DNA of 32,332 nt from Bacteroidales bacterium (GTDB taxonomy: Bacteria > Bacteroidota > Bacteroidia > Bacteroidales > UBA932), in contig SUYX01000023.1 of the NCBI GenBank assembly GCA_015060225.1, positions 1 through 32,332 of the forward strand, read 5' to 3'. A program made the position numbers and the translations under genes. The notes under the pieces were generated by a model. It searched no databases. It worked only from the letters and a program-made list of their open reading frames with translations, and was not told the origin of the DNA. Every line of letters begins with the position of its first letter. Position 1 is the stretch's first letter. This document shows, one piece after another, positions 15,555 to 24,008 of this stretch.

Positions 15555-17261
15555 TTATTGCTCCAAAGGTATCACCTTGAGCCTTTCTCCTGCATCCTCA
15601 ACAACTTTGCGTTTCCAGTGCTCGCTGTAGCCTGGCTGGATTGGGTTGGCGGGGATATTCTTGCCTGCTCCATTGTCTTTAAATGTACCGTCAGGATTCT
15701 GGCGTTTTACATTGCCGTCTATGTATTTTACAAGAAGGTATTCATCCAGTTCCTTCCATTTTTTGAACATGCGGTCTGCAAATTTCTCACTCCAGGATGT
15801 AAGGTATTCCTTTACCTCTCCAGGTTTGGTTTTATATATCCTCAAGGCCTCTTCGTCTACTGTAGGGATAATCTTCATGGCTCCAAGCTCATGCTCGGCT
15901 GCTGCCTTCTGTATTTCAGGAGCCAGGAGGTTATATCTCAAATATGCAAGCTGTGCCACTCTGTTAAAGAGCCAGAATGCCGATGTTGGTGAGTACTGCG
16001 TCATGTGGCCGTTACCTACTGCAAAGCAGTGAGGGGTTCTCAAACCGCTTGAATAGATTGGGGTCAGACAGGAAGTTGCCGCATCATCTACTCCAAACCA
16101 CAGGATACCGCCAATCTCATCGGGAAGCCAGCTGCGGGCCTGGCCAAGTAGCCAGAATCCTGTCTGTTGGGTGGCAATGGCACGCTCGTTTGTATATCTT
16201 GTGCTGTCTACTTCAAAAGAAGATGGCCTCCAACGGTATGGAAGTTCAAATCCGCCGGCTCCAATGTCTTTTCTCATATCAAGAGGTGTATTCTCAAAAT
16301 GGTCCCTCATTACATCTGCCACCTCTTTAACGGTAACTTTATGTGCAGGTTTGATATATAGCGGCATTTTGTTCTCAGGATTTTCCCCATTTGCATAATC
16401 GAAATAATCCATTGCCGGTTTGTCGCCAATCATTCCTCCACCAAGGATATTGAAAGCTGCCCATACTCTGGCCTCACATGCCCTCAACGCACTGAAATCT
16501 GCGGGTGCATAGGTGTCGCAGAAACTGAACTCTTCATCTGTACCTTCGTAAAGTCCGGCCTCCCTTGCAAATGAAACAACATCCTTTGCATATAAACAGT
16601 TTTCTGTATCGTTGAAAGGGATCTTGTCTATGCGTGAATGGTTTGCGTGGGCAGACACATAACCGTCGGGAATACGGATTGCAACCCAAACGGCACCCCT
16701 GTTCTCATTTTCCCCTTTAGCATTGAATTTTGTCCCTTTTCCAACCATTTCCATTATCCATACCTCATTTTTGTCTGCAATGGAGAATGATTCTCCACCT
16801 GAGCAATATCCGTACTCTGCAACAAGGTCTGTCATTACTTTAATGGCTTCACGGGCAGTTTTTGCACGCTGGAGGGTAATGTAGATGAGGGAACCGTAAT
16901 CTATGATACCGGTAGTATCAACCAGTTCCTCACGGCCGCCAAAAGTTGTTTCTGTAATGATGAGCTGGTGCTCATTCATATTGCCCATTGTAGAATATGT
17001 GCGGGGTACCTGTGCAATTTCTCCAAGAAAATGGCCACCGTCCCACTCAAAGACTTTAAGTTTGCTCCCTTTTTTGAATACTCCTGCAGGGGTAAAATAG
17101 AGTTCACCATAAAGGACGTGTGAATCTGCCGAGTAGGTTACCATTACTGAACCGTCTTTACTCGCTCCTTTGGTAATCAAAAGGTTGCTGCAGGCCTCTG
17201 ATGCATTTACAGAGATAAGGAGGGCTGCCAGAACCAATAAAGGTTTAAAAAGTAGTTTCAT
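15555..17261 (-). CDS. C69-family dipeptidase (PepD-like), secreted
   Basis: Protein of 568 aa. Signal peptide MKLLFKPLLVLAALLISVNA is followed directly by SEACSNLLITKGAS; Cys24 is the expected N-terminal nucleophile of this Ntn-hydrolase family after cleavage. Further family features are MGNMNEHQLIITETTFGGR, a YCSGGESFSIADKNEVWIMEM strand pair and RIPDGYVSAHANHSRI. C69 enzymes hydrolyse dipeptides, and the periplasmic place fits peptide utilisation. Own transcription unit, divergent from the 139-aa secreted protein with a 63-bp gap. Confidence 0.92.
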   Translation of the reverse strand: MKLLFKPLLVLAALLISVNASEACSNLLITKGASKDGSVMVTYSADSHVLYGELYFTPAGVFKKGSKLKVFEWDGGHFLGEIAQVPRTYSTMGNMNEHQLIITETTFGGREELVDTTGIIDYGSLIYITLQRAKTAREAIKVMTDLVAEYGYCSGGESFSIADKNEVWIMEMVGKGTKFNAKGENENRGAVWVAIRIPDGYVSAHANHSRIDKIPFNDTENCLYAKDVVSFAREAGLYEGTDEEFSFCDTYAPADFSALRACEARVWAAFNILGGGMIGDKPAMDYFDYANGENPENKMPLYIKPAHKVTVKEVADVMRDHFENTPLDMRKDIGAGGFELPYRWRPSSFEVDSTRYTNERAIATQQTGFWLLGQARSWLPDEIGGILWFGVDDAATSCLTPIYSSGLRTPHCFAVGNGHMTQYSPTSAFWLFNRVAQLAYLRYNLLAPEIQKAAAEHELGAMKIIPTVDEEALRIYKTKPGEVKEYLTSWSEKFADRMFKKWKELDEYLLVKYIDGNVKRQNPDGTFKDNGAGKNIPANPIQPGYSEHWKRKVVEDAGERLKVIPLEQ

Positions 17262-17324
17262 TATTCTGTGTTTTATCTGTTTTTACTATCTTAGCGGTGT
17301 AAATATAGTTAAAACCACGAAATT

Positions 17325-17744
17325 ATGAAACACGCCCTATTTTGTTTCCTTACAATAGCTGCACTTTTGTGCTTCAATAATGCCATTGCCCAGGAACAGC
17401 CTGAGAAATCACCTGAAGAGATGGCCATTGAGGAGGCTGAGAGACTTGAACAGGAACTGAAGCTTTCAGGCACCCAGATGTTTTATGTAGATTCCATTTT
17501 AAGGCACGATTTTGTATTGATGTACGAAGATGTTGAGGCCCTCAAACAGAGAGGCAGCCAGGATATGAATACATATAAAGCTGTAAGTGAGAAGTGGATA
17601 CAGAAAATCTGCAACGCGCTGAAGCCTTATCTGGATGAGCAGCAGTATATCAGGTACCTTAAACTTATAGGTAAAGGGAAAGAGTACAAGAAGGGGAAAG
17701 ATGGCAAGTATTACCTCAAGGAGGAGCTGAAAAAGAAGAAATGA
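17325..17744 (+). CDS. Small secreted helical protein
   Basis: Protein of 139 aa with signal peptide MKHALFCFLTIAALLCFNNAIA and cleavage before QEQPEK. The mature part is helical and highly charged (EEMAIEEAERLEQELKLSG, WIQKICNALKPYLDEQQYIRYLKL) and ends in a Lys-rich tail. The alternation of LKLSGTQMFYVDSIL and LDEQQYIRYL recalls the LTxxQ helices of Spy/CpxP-type periplasmic chaperones, but I would not name it as such. A weak -7-like box (TATCTTAG, 17287-17294) precedes it. Function unknown. Confidence 0.7.
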   Translation: MKHALFCFLTIAALLCFNNAIAQEQPEKSPEEMAIEEAERLEQELKLSGTQMFYVDSILRHDFVLMYEDVEALKQRGSQDMNTYKAVSEKWIQKICNALKPYLDEQQYIRYLKLIGKGKEYKKGKDGKYYLKEELKKKK

Positions 17745-17841
17745 TGACAGGACAAACAGAAATATGCGCCCTGTAAGGTAGAAATTTACGCCGTTTACGG
17801 TACAAGTCACACCTCTTCCCTAATTTGCAGCAAAAAAAGCT

Positions 17842-18909
17842 ATGGGAAGAGGTTTTTTTATTTGTCTGCTGATTGCAGTATTGTCTGCATCCTGTGAAAA
17901 GAGTGTCAATCCACAGGAATCTCCTGCCACTCCCGACAATAATTCGCCGGAGATTGTCCCTGCAGATGCTCTGATTGTATCATTTGACGGGATTGTACAA
18001 AAGGTACCCCTTTGCACAGGTATACGGGATACCATAATTGTGCAGGAAGAGGGATTGAGAAGGTTTAAGATTATAGGTTATGAGCCAAAAAATGCCTCTC
18101 CCCCTGTAATTGACTCAATAAATTTTTACAGGGATCTGTATTCTTTCAATTACTCGGGGGATTCCATTCATATTGTGGACGGGAAATATTATGGGCCACG
18201 GAATCATTATCTCCTCTTTTCCGGAAGCAGTTTTGATGATCTCACAGGAGCTGAGGCTGACATTTCAACGCCTGTCAATTTCTATAATTATGTGAACAGG
18301 AGCTATGACAAGTGTTCTGTAGAAAAGGAAGATGGCCCTCATACCATATGGTGGCGGGATTATGGCAAACTGCGTCTGTACAGGATAGAAATTGTACTCA
18401 AACAACAAGGGAAAAACAGATTTTCTGTACCTTTCTATGAAAGGGAAAATGAAGTTGTTCTGCCGGATACCATCTCAATTTGCCCGGGGGATTCTGTCCA
18501 ATTGGAACATAATGTATCAGCACCGTCTGAATTCACTGTTTATGAATGGTCAAAAGGGTGGGCCGGCAATTCCATATACCCTCTGGATGCATCCTCTGTC
18601 GAGGAGGCATTCATGGTTGGGATTGGCAATCCTCTCCTTGCAGAGGAGGGGAAAAGATACACCTGCTCCAAAATAAACCTTTCCCGCACCGGACTCCTTA
18701 CCGTTGATAAGGACTGGGTTCCTTCAAAGGCTGCATCAGCTGGAGGAGCCATATACAACAGTATTCCCATAAGCATTATCTATATGCCTCAGGGCAACCC
18801 TATTGTCGGGAAGATGAAACGGACATTCCTCTTTCCCGACGGCAGGACACTGGAACAGCATCCTACCCCTTTTTATTGTAATGCAGTGGTAAAAATAAGG
18901 GCACTATAA
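17842..18909 (+). CDS. Hypothetical lipoprotein
   Basis: Protein of 355 aa. Lipobox LSASC with Cys18 after a short hydrophobic stretch (MGRGFFICLLIAVLSAS), then a Pro/Asn-rich linker (NPQESPATPDNNSPEIVP). The rest is beta-rich and Trp/Tyr-containing, with repeats of a VVLPDTISICPGDSVQLEHN kind that suggest Ig-like folds. I do not recognise a family. The last 6 bp overlap the convergent PHP gene. It begins 97 bp after the previous gene with no clear promoter, so the two may be read together. Confidence 0.7.
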   Translation: MGRGFFICLLIAVLSASCEKSVNPQESPATPDNNSPEIVPADALIVSFDGIVQKVPLCTGIRDTIIVQEEGLRRFKIIGYEPKNASPPVIDSINFYRDLYSFNYSGDSIHIVDGKYYGPRNHYLLFSGSSFDDLTGAEADISTPVNFYNYVNRSYDKCSVEKEDGPHTIWWRDYGKLRLYRIEIVLKQQGKNRFSVPFYERENEVVLPDTISICPGDSVQLEHNVSAPSEFTVYEWSKGWAGNSIYPLDASSVEEAFMVGIGNPLLAEEGKRYTCSKINLSRTGLLTVDKDWVPSKAASAGGAIYNSIPISIIYMPQGNPIVGKMKRTFLFPDGRTLEQHPTPFYCNAVVKIRAL

Positions 18910-19737
18910 GTCAATCCTGTAATACTGCGGTTTCCTCTCCTTGAAATAGACAAGGTAGCGGAAGCCGCATTGTTTGGCTATATGGGCGTATTTCTCAAAC
19001 TCATCCCCAATACGGTCTGTATTGTGGGAGTCTGAGCCAAGGCTCAGGGCCTCGCCGCCGAGTTCCCGGAAACGGCGCAGGATGGCGGTATCAAGTGTGG
19101 GAACATACCCTTTGTGGTTCTTGTATGTTTTTGTGTTTATCTCAAAGGTCTTGCCCTCCTGGGCAAGGAATTTGAGGATAGGTTCAATCCAGTCGCCGAA
19201 TTTTGCCATGGTAATATCCCTGCTGCCTGGGCCGTATGGAGAGTAACGGGCAACATAGTCATAATGTCCAAGGATATCAAAATCCCTGTAGGCCACTGCT
19301 GTCTGATACATAACCTCCAGAACATGGCTAAATGCCTGAAAAGGCTCCTTGTCGCCATAATAGGTTCCCATGTAGGGATCTGTTCCATCTACAAAGTGGA
19401 TGGATGCTATTACGGTGTCAAAATTGTACGAAGAGGTGAAACTCTTTATCTTATCCATAATTCCCGGCTGCAACCCCACCTCAATTCCCTTCATCACCTG
19501 GAAACCGTTCCTGAGCATATCTCCACCAAGCTCCATAACCACTCTGTCAATCTCTGCCTGCTGCTCTGCAGGATCAAAGTAGAACTCCTGGTCTCTGGAA
19601 GGGGCATCAATATCATAATGGTCTGTTATGGCAAGCCCGGCAAGCCCGAGTTCCATTGCCCTCCTTATTGCTGCCTCAACAGATGATACACTGTCGGGAG
19701 AAAAAGTGCTGTGATTATGGTTGTCAAAAAATTTCAT
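18904..19737 (-). CDS. PHP-domain histidinol-phosphatase-type hydrolase
   Basis: Protein of 277 aa, cytoplasmic. Metal-binding motifs of the PHP superfamily are in order: HNHSTFS (residues 6-12), ITDHYD (about 38-43), GIEVG (about 85), ASIHF (about 111), GHYD (about 157), and GSDSHNTDRIG near 233. The fold removes phosphate from histidinol phosphate in the HisK/HisJ group. No other histidine gene is nearby, so the substrate could differ. Convergent and overlapping with the preceding lipoprotein, divergent from the Fe-S protein; its -7 box ends 4 bp before the ATG. Confidence 0.88.
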   Translation of the reverse strand: MKFFDNHNHSTFSPDSVSSVEAAIRRAMELGLAGLAITDHYDIDAPSRDQEFYFDPAEQQAEIDRVVMELGGDMLRNGFQVMKGIEVGLQPGIMDKIKSFTSSYNFDTVIASIHFVDGTDPYMGTYYGDKEPFQAFSHVLEVMYQTAVAYRDFDILGHYDYVARYSPYGPGSRDITMAKFGDWIEPILKFLAQEGKTFEINTKTYKNHKGYVPTLDTAILRRFRELGGEALSLGSDSHNTDRIGDEFEKYAHIAKQCGFRYLVYFKERKPQYYRIDL

Positions 19738-19741
19738 GGCG

Positions 19742-19749
19742 CAAAGATA
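19742..19749 (-). promoter_or_regulatory. -7 box of the PHP gene
   Basis: The minus strand reads TATCTTTG, only 4 bp from the ATG at 19737, so the message may be leaderless. Confidence 0.45.
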
Positions 19750-19758
19750 GAAAATTTA

Positions 19759-19766
19759 TACCTTTG
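19759..19766 (+). promoter_or_regulatory. -7 box of the Fe-S membrane protein gene
   Basis: TACCTTTG, exact TAnnTTTG match, 18 bp before the ATG at 19785. It lies back to back with the PHP promoter. Confidence 0.5.
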
Positions 19767-19784
19767 TAGTAAAGGGTGTCTTGT

Positions 19785-20654
19785 ATGAAAGGTTCATTTC
19801 TGGATAAGTTGAGAAGTATTATGCAGTGGGGATTCCTTGTTGCCATGGTGTACCTTTTTCTCTTTACAGACATCCTTGCAGGGATGCATGCAGCGGTCCC
19901 ATTCTTCATCTGGCTGGTTGTGGTGGGAAATTTCCTTATGGGTAAACTTTTCTGCAGCCATCTGTGCCCTGCAGGACTCCTTTCTGAACTTGTATTCAAA
20001 TTGAAGAGGAAGATTTTTGGCAACAGATGGGGTATAAGGAGATGGTCCCTCCCCGACAATATCCTCCGCTCCCTGAAGTATCTGTTCCTTATTGCCGTTA
20101 TTTACCCGCTCCAAATGCCCGGCAATTGCTTTGTAATTGGATTTCTCCTTGCTGCAATTATAATAGGAGGCATTTTTGATGACATGTTCTTCTGCAAATA
20201 CTTCTGCTTTATAAATGCCGTAAGCAATGTTGTAAGGCTTACAGTGTTCTTCATCATCTCAATTGCAGCAATTGTCATTTTCCCCTCTCTGGGAACAACC
20301 GGACTTATAATTATGGCCGTTGGCGGATATATGCTGGAGATTTATTTCAAGAAGGCGGAGTACAATCTCTCATTGCTGCATGTACACAGGGATGTACGGA
20401 AATGTACAGGATGCGGTGATTGCTCAAAGGCCTGCCCTTTTGCTGTTGATATAAAGAGTGTGAAAAGGGTTGTTGATATAGACTGCAACCTGTGTGGAGA
20501 GTGCGTAAGGGAGTGCAGGCATGATGCCCTCAAGATGGGTATATGCAATACCCGCGAAGGGCAGAACAGGATCCGCGGAATATGGTTTGCGCCGCTTGCC
20601 ACTGCAATTCTGCTGGCAATTTCATTCTATGCCCTTGTTAAGGAGCTCTTCTGA
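19785..20654 (+). CDS. NapH/CcoG-like membrane protein with two 4Fe-4S clusters
   Basis: Protein of 289 aa; ATG at 19785 preferred over GTG at 19776. Several transmembrane helices (about 12-35, 38-55, 100-125, 145-190). The cytoplasmic-loop motif LFCSHLCPAG (C57-x3-C61-P) and a second CKYFC are hallmarks of the NapH/NosR/CcoG group. Two ferredoxin motifs follow, CTGCGDCSKACPF and CNLCGECVRECRHDA, then a final helix. Such proteins move electrons through the membrane to reductases or redox maturation systems. No partner reductase is nearby. It ends 5 bp before the convergent RIC-LuxR regulator, which may be a functional link (inference). Confidence 0.87.
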   Translation: MKGSFLDKLRSIMQWGFLVAMVYLFLFTDILAGMHAAVPFFIWLVVVGNFLMGKLFCSHLCPAGLLSELVFKLKRKIFGNRWGIRRWSLPDNILRSLKYLFLIAVIYPLQMPGNCFVIGFLLAAIIIGGIFDDMFFCKYFCFINAVSNVVRLTVFFIISIAAIVIFPSLGTTGLIIMAVGGYMLEIYFKKAEYNLSLLHVHRDVRKCTGCGDCSKACPFAVDIKSVKRVVDIDCNLCGECVRECRHDALKMGICNTREGQNRIRGIWFAPLATAILLAISFYALVKELF

Positions 20655-20659
20655 TCCTG

Positions 20660-21604
20660 TTATTGTATATCCAGATCCTCTATTGATACAAGTTTGTTCA
20701 CTATCGCATAAATTGTGAGACCGGCAGAACTGTGTATCTTTAACTTGTTCATAATATTCTTCCTGTGGGTGTTCACAGTGTGTACAGAAAGGAACATCCT
20801 GGCAGCAATCTCCTTGTTGGTAAGGCCGTGCACAATATGTATGAGTACATCTATCTCCCTGTCGCTCAATGTCTCCTCATCAACTTTTTTTTCGGATTTC
20901 TTTTGGAGCGTCTCCTCCATTTTCTTTACCTGCGGTACAAGAAGAATATCCTCTATGAGGTTATGGCTCTCCAGATCCTGCTGGCACACAAAAATATCGT
21001 ACAATACGGTATTCAGTTCGTTGGTGGCCCCTCCGGGATAATACTTTACAATAATGTCTATCAGCTCACCCAACCTCACATCTATTGAATTGTGCTGCTC
21101 ACTGAAGATATGCGGGTTCTTTCCTCCCGACAGATTCTCTCCGTTTTTATATGCTTCCAGCAATTTTTGCACATAAGGAAATACCTCCTCATTCTCCTGA
21201 TTCATATGTCGGGCAACCTCTGCTGCATAATCGTCAAAATAGTTGAGGATGAGGTATTGCATCTCTTTTCCCCCTCCGTCAATTGCCTTCTCCAATGCAT
21301 TTCTTACAGAAGGAAGGCGATAGTCAATATAATATGTATGGGATTTCTGAAGATACACCAAAAGCTCCTCTGTGGAGAAATCAGGATTATTCTGCTGGTT
21401 GTCGGGATTATTTATAAGATTTACAACTGCAAGAAAAGTTTTGCAATCAACACCATTGAGTTTGCATACCTCCTCTATGCTCTTGTCACCCACTCCCAAC
21501 GGAATTCCAAATCTGCTGAGAATATTTAAAAGGTGGTAATTTGCTGTTATGAGAGACTCCATCCTGTCCCTTGCTGTAAAGATCCTGTAATCCCTGTATT
21601 CCAT
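20660..21604 (-). CDS. RIC/YtfE-type di-iron domain fused to a LuxR helix-turn-helix
   Basis: Protein of 314 aa. Residues about 28-65 (RFGIPLGVGDKSIEEVCKLN) match the DUF542/ScdA N-domain but lack its Cys pair. Residues 80-225 form a hemerythrin-like domain with every ligand expected from E. coli YtfE: His89, His133 with Glu137, His171, His214 with Glu218, at almost the same spacing. Residues about 246-310 are a GerE/LuxR helix-turn-helix (LSDREIDVLIHIVHGLTNKE, SVHTVNTHRKNIMNKL). No receiver domain. Probably a transcription factor that senses NO, oxygen or iron status through its di-iron site, by analogy to the repair protein RIC. Own -7 box about 110 bp upstream. Confidence 0.88.
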   Translation of the reverse strand: MEYRDYRIFTARDRMESLITANYHLLNILSRFGIPLGVGDKSIEEVCKLNGVDCKTFLAVVNLINNPDNQQNNPDFSTEELLVYLQKSHTYYIDYRLPSVRNALEKAIDGGGKEMQYLILNYFDDYAAEVARHMNQENEEVFPYVQKLLEAYKNGENLSGGKNPHIFSEQHNSIDVRLGELIDIIVKYYPGGATNELNTVLYDIFVCQQDLESHNLIEDILLVPQVKKMEETLQKKSEKKVDEETLSDREIDVLIHIVHGLTNKEIAARMFLSVHTVNTHRKNIMNKLKIHSSAGLTIYAIVNKLVSIEDLDIQ

Positions 21605-21637
21605 AATATATTGTTTTTTGTCTTGCCTATATGCAGT

Positions 21638-21653
21638 ACAGACCGCCGTCTGT
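21638..21653. promoter_or_regulatory. Palindrome in the RIC-LuxR leader
   Basis: Perfect arms ACAGAC and GTCTGT with a 4-bp centre, 34 bp before the ATG. It could be an operator for autoregulation or a 5' hairpin. Confidence 0.35.
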
Positions 21654-21712
21654 TGGAGGGGCAGTCTGTGCTACAAACAATAATAAATGGCTTAAAATCT
21701 CTATCTTCAGTG

Positions 21713-21720
21713 CAAAGATA
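21713..21720 (-). promoter_or_regulatory. -7 box of the RIC-LuxR gene
   Basis: The minus strand reads TATCTTTG, 108 bp before the ATG, giving a leader of about 100 nt. Confidence 0.5.
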
Positions 21721-21761
21721 ACCCCTGTCAATTTATTCTGAAATACCAAATTTATGGTATT

Positions 21762-23036
21762 TTACTGTTTGTAGGGAACAACCAGAACCTTGTCTATTCT
21801 TGCCCCGTCCATATCTACAACCTCAAATGCAAATCCGTTCCACTCATACTTTTCGCCTATGCGAGGTATCTCGTTCTTGAGGGCTATGAGCAACCCTCCA
21901 ACTGTATTGAAATCATTCTCCTGATACAGTTCCTCCATGTCAAAATTCGCCAGGAAATCATAGAACGGATATTGTCCGTCAACCAGTATGGAACCGTCTT
22001 CCCTAACCAGCCAATCATCTGCATCATTCTCCTCCGGCATTGCGCCAACAAGGGCCTCCATAATATCCTTCAAGGTAACTATTCCCATAACTCCTCCAAA
22101 TTCATCGGTCACTATTGCAGATTTCATCCTTGCTGCCTTGAATTTTTCCAATGCATCATAAACGCTCATATCCTGAGGAATGTAAAACGGATCTGTCATT
22201 ATACTTTCAAGGTTGAAGGCTGGAGTTCCGGCAACTGCAAATATTGCCTTAAGATGTACCACTCCAATTATATTGTCTATATCTCCATCCACTACCGGAT
22301 ATGTATTGAATACATTCTCCTTTATTTTCTGCGCCAATTCTCCGGCCGGGTCATTGATATCAAGATAGACAAGATCTTTTCTATGGGTCATTATTGAACT
22401 CACATTACGGTCTCCCAGATTGAAGACCCTCTCCACTATGTCATGTTCTACCTCCTCAATCTCCCCATCTGAGAGGCTCTCCTTGATTACCGCCTTAACC
22501 TCCTCCTCCGTAACTTTACTCTCCTGCGATTCCTGCATATTCATAAGGCCTACAACACACTTTGTACTCTTGGCCAACAGCCATACAAAAGGGTATGCAA
22601 TTCTGGAGAGCACGCCCATTGGCTGAGCAATCACTTTTGCCACCCCCTCCGCCTTTACCAGACCTATACGTTTTGGAACGAGTTCTCCAAATATGAGTGT
22701 AAAATATGTTACAGCAACTACTATTACAGTTTCAGATATTCCATAAGCATATTCTCCCAAATATGGGATTTTCTCTATGTATTTTGCCAGATCTGCTGCA
22801 AATGCCTCTCCGGAAAACAGTCCTGTCAGAATACCTATAAGCGTTATACCTATCTGTATGGTAGAGAGAAAATTGTCGGGATTATTGGAAAGGTCGAGCG
22901 CTTTGCGTGCAGAGATACTTCCTTTTTTAGCCTCCAGTTCCAAACGGGATTTCCTGGATGAGACAATGGACATTTCGGACATCGACAGGATGCCGTTGAA
23001 AAGGATAAGGCCAATTATTATCAGGAATTCTGTCAT
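21762..23036 (-). CDS. CNNM / CBS / CorC_HlyC-domain membrane protein
   Basis: Protein of 424 aa of the HlyC/CorC (CNNM) family. N-terminal CNNM domain about 1-185 with four hydrophobic helices and the NGILSMSEMSIVSSRKSRLE start; two CBS motifs about 200-335 (VSSIMTHRKDLVYLDIND, SIMTDPFYIPQDMSVYDALEKF); CorC_HlyC FAD-binding-like domain about 345-420 (GSILVDGQYPFYDFLANF). Members act in magnesium or cobalt efflux or in ion homeostasis. The start overlaps the EamA gene end by 4 bp (ATGA), so the two are translated together. Confidence 0.93.
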   Translation of the reverse strand: MTEFLIIIGLILFNGILSMSEMSIVSSRKSRLELEAKKGSISARKALDLSNNPDNFLSTIQIGITLIGILTGLFSGEAFAADLAKYIEKIPYLGEYAYGISETVIVVAVTYFTLIFGELVPKRIGLVKAEGVAKVIAQPMGVLSRIAYPFVWLLAKSTKCVVGLMNMQESQESKVTEEEVKAVIKESLSDGEIEEVEHDIVERVFNLGDRNVSSIMTHRKDLVYLDINDPAGELAQKIKENVFNTYPVVDGDIDNIIGVVHLKAIFAVAGTPAFNLESIMTDPFYIPQDMSVYDALEKFKAARMKSAIVTDEFGGVMGIVTLKDIMEALVGAMPEENDADDWLVREDGSILVDGQYPFYDFLANFDMEELYQENDFNTVGGLLIALKNEIPRIGEKYEWNGFAFEVVDMDGARIDKVLVVPYKQ

Positions 23037-23953
23037 TTTTTAAGTTTGGGGAAAAGTTTTTTAAATCTTACAAGAGAGGATGATACATTCCCCCCTGCAA
23101 CTACCATAGTTACTGATACTATAATAAGCAACAATCCTGCCACACCTCTTCCCTGTAATGTCTCTCCAAACAATGTTATCCCGAAGAGTACCGCTGTTAC
23201 CGGTTCAAGCGCCCCCAAAATGGCGGTAGCAGTGGAGCCTATATAAACTATTGCTTTTGTTGCGCAATACATCGATATTACGGTAGGAAAGAGGGCAAAT
23301 GCCACCAGATCAAGCCACAACCACCATTTTGTAGGTGTCTGAAGGCCACCGCCAAGCAGTACCATAACCGAAAAAATAATGAATCCTGTCAATATCACAT
23401 AAAAGGTCACCTTTACAGATGGCACATCCTTAAGTATTGTCTTGTTTACAGTGATTATATACAGCGTATATGCCAGTGCAGATCCCAATACAAAGAGGAT
23501 TCCAACGGTACTCAGTACAGCACCGTCGGGAGCCTTGTAAAGCAAACCTATTCCGGCCAAAGCCATTGCAATGCACACCCATGTCTGAAAAGAGACCTTC
23601 TCTTTAAAGAATACTGCCATAATTAGGGCAACCATTACAGGATAAATGAACAGGATGGTGGAGGCTATACCGGAATCCATATACAGGTAACTCCTGAAAA
23701 GTGTAATGGAGGAGAGTACGAAGAATACCCCCACCATAAGTAAGGGCCACATCTCACCTTTCTGAATGGCAAAACTCCTCCCCCGGCTCTTTACCATCAG
23801 CGCCACCATAGGCACTGCAAAAAGATACCTGAAAAAAAGGACGGAATCCACCCCCATCCCATCTGCATAAAGCGGCAGGGAGAAGAGCGGATTCATACCG
23901 TATGTAGCAGCAGAAAACGCTGCAAGAATATATCCTTTGGCCTTGTTGTTCAT
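23033..23953 (-). CDS. EamA-family drug/metabolite transporter
   Basis: Protein of 306 aa with ten predicted transmembrane helices in two five-helix EamA repeats; the first starts at GYILAAFSAATYGMNPLFSL and the second at STVGILFVLGSALAYTLYI. The conserved end of a repeat, GALEPVTAVLFGITLFGE, is clear. A short basic tail follows. Substrate cannot be read from sequence. It is the first gene of a two-gene unit with the CNNM protein and has its own promoter upstream. Confidence 0.92.
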   Translation of the reverse strand: MNNKAKGYILAAFSAATYGMNPLFSLPLYADGMGVDSVLFFRYLFAVPMVALMVKSRGRSFAIQKGEMWPLLMVGVFFVLSSITLFRSYLYMDSGIASTILFIYPVMVALIMAVFFKEKVSFQTWVCIAMALAGIGLLYKAPDGAVLSTVGILFVLGSALAYTLYIITVNKTILKDVPSVKVTFYVILTGFIIFSVMVLLGGGLQTPTKWWLWLDLVAFALFPTVISMYCATKAIVYIGSTATAILGALEPVTAVLFGITLFGETLQGRGVAGLLLIIVSVTMVVAGGNVSSSLVRFKKLFPKLKK

Positions 23954-23956
23954 AAA

Positions 23957-23979
23957 TTGTGCTTAATTGCACAAAGTTA
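23957..23979 (-). promoter_or_regulatory. EamA-CNNM promoter with overlapping palindrome
   Basis: -7 box TAACTTTG on the minus strand (23972-23979). A palindrome TTGTGC / GCACAA (23957-23962 and 23969-23974) covers the likely start site, a position suited to a repressor. Confidence 0.4.
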
Positions 23980-24008
23980 ATGAAAAACTTGGTTGGAGGT
24001 TTGTAAAT

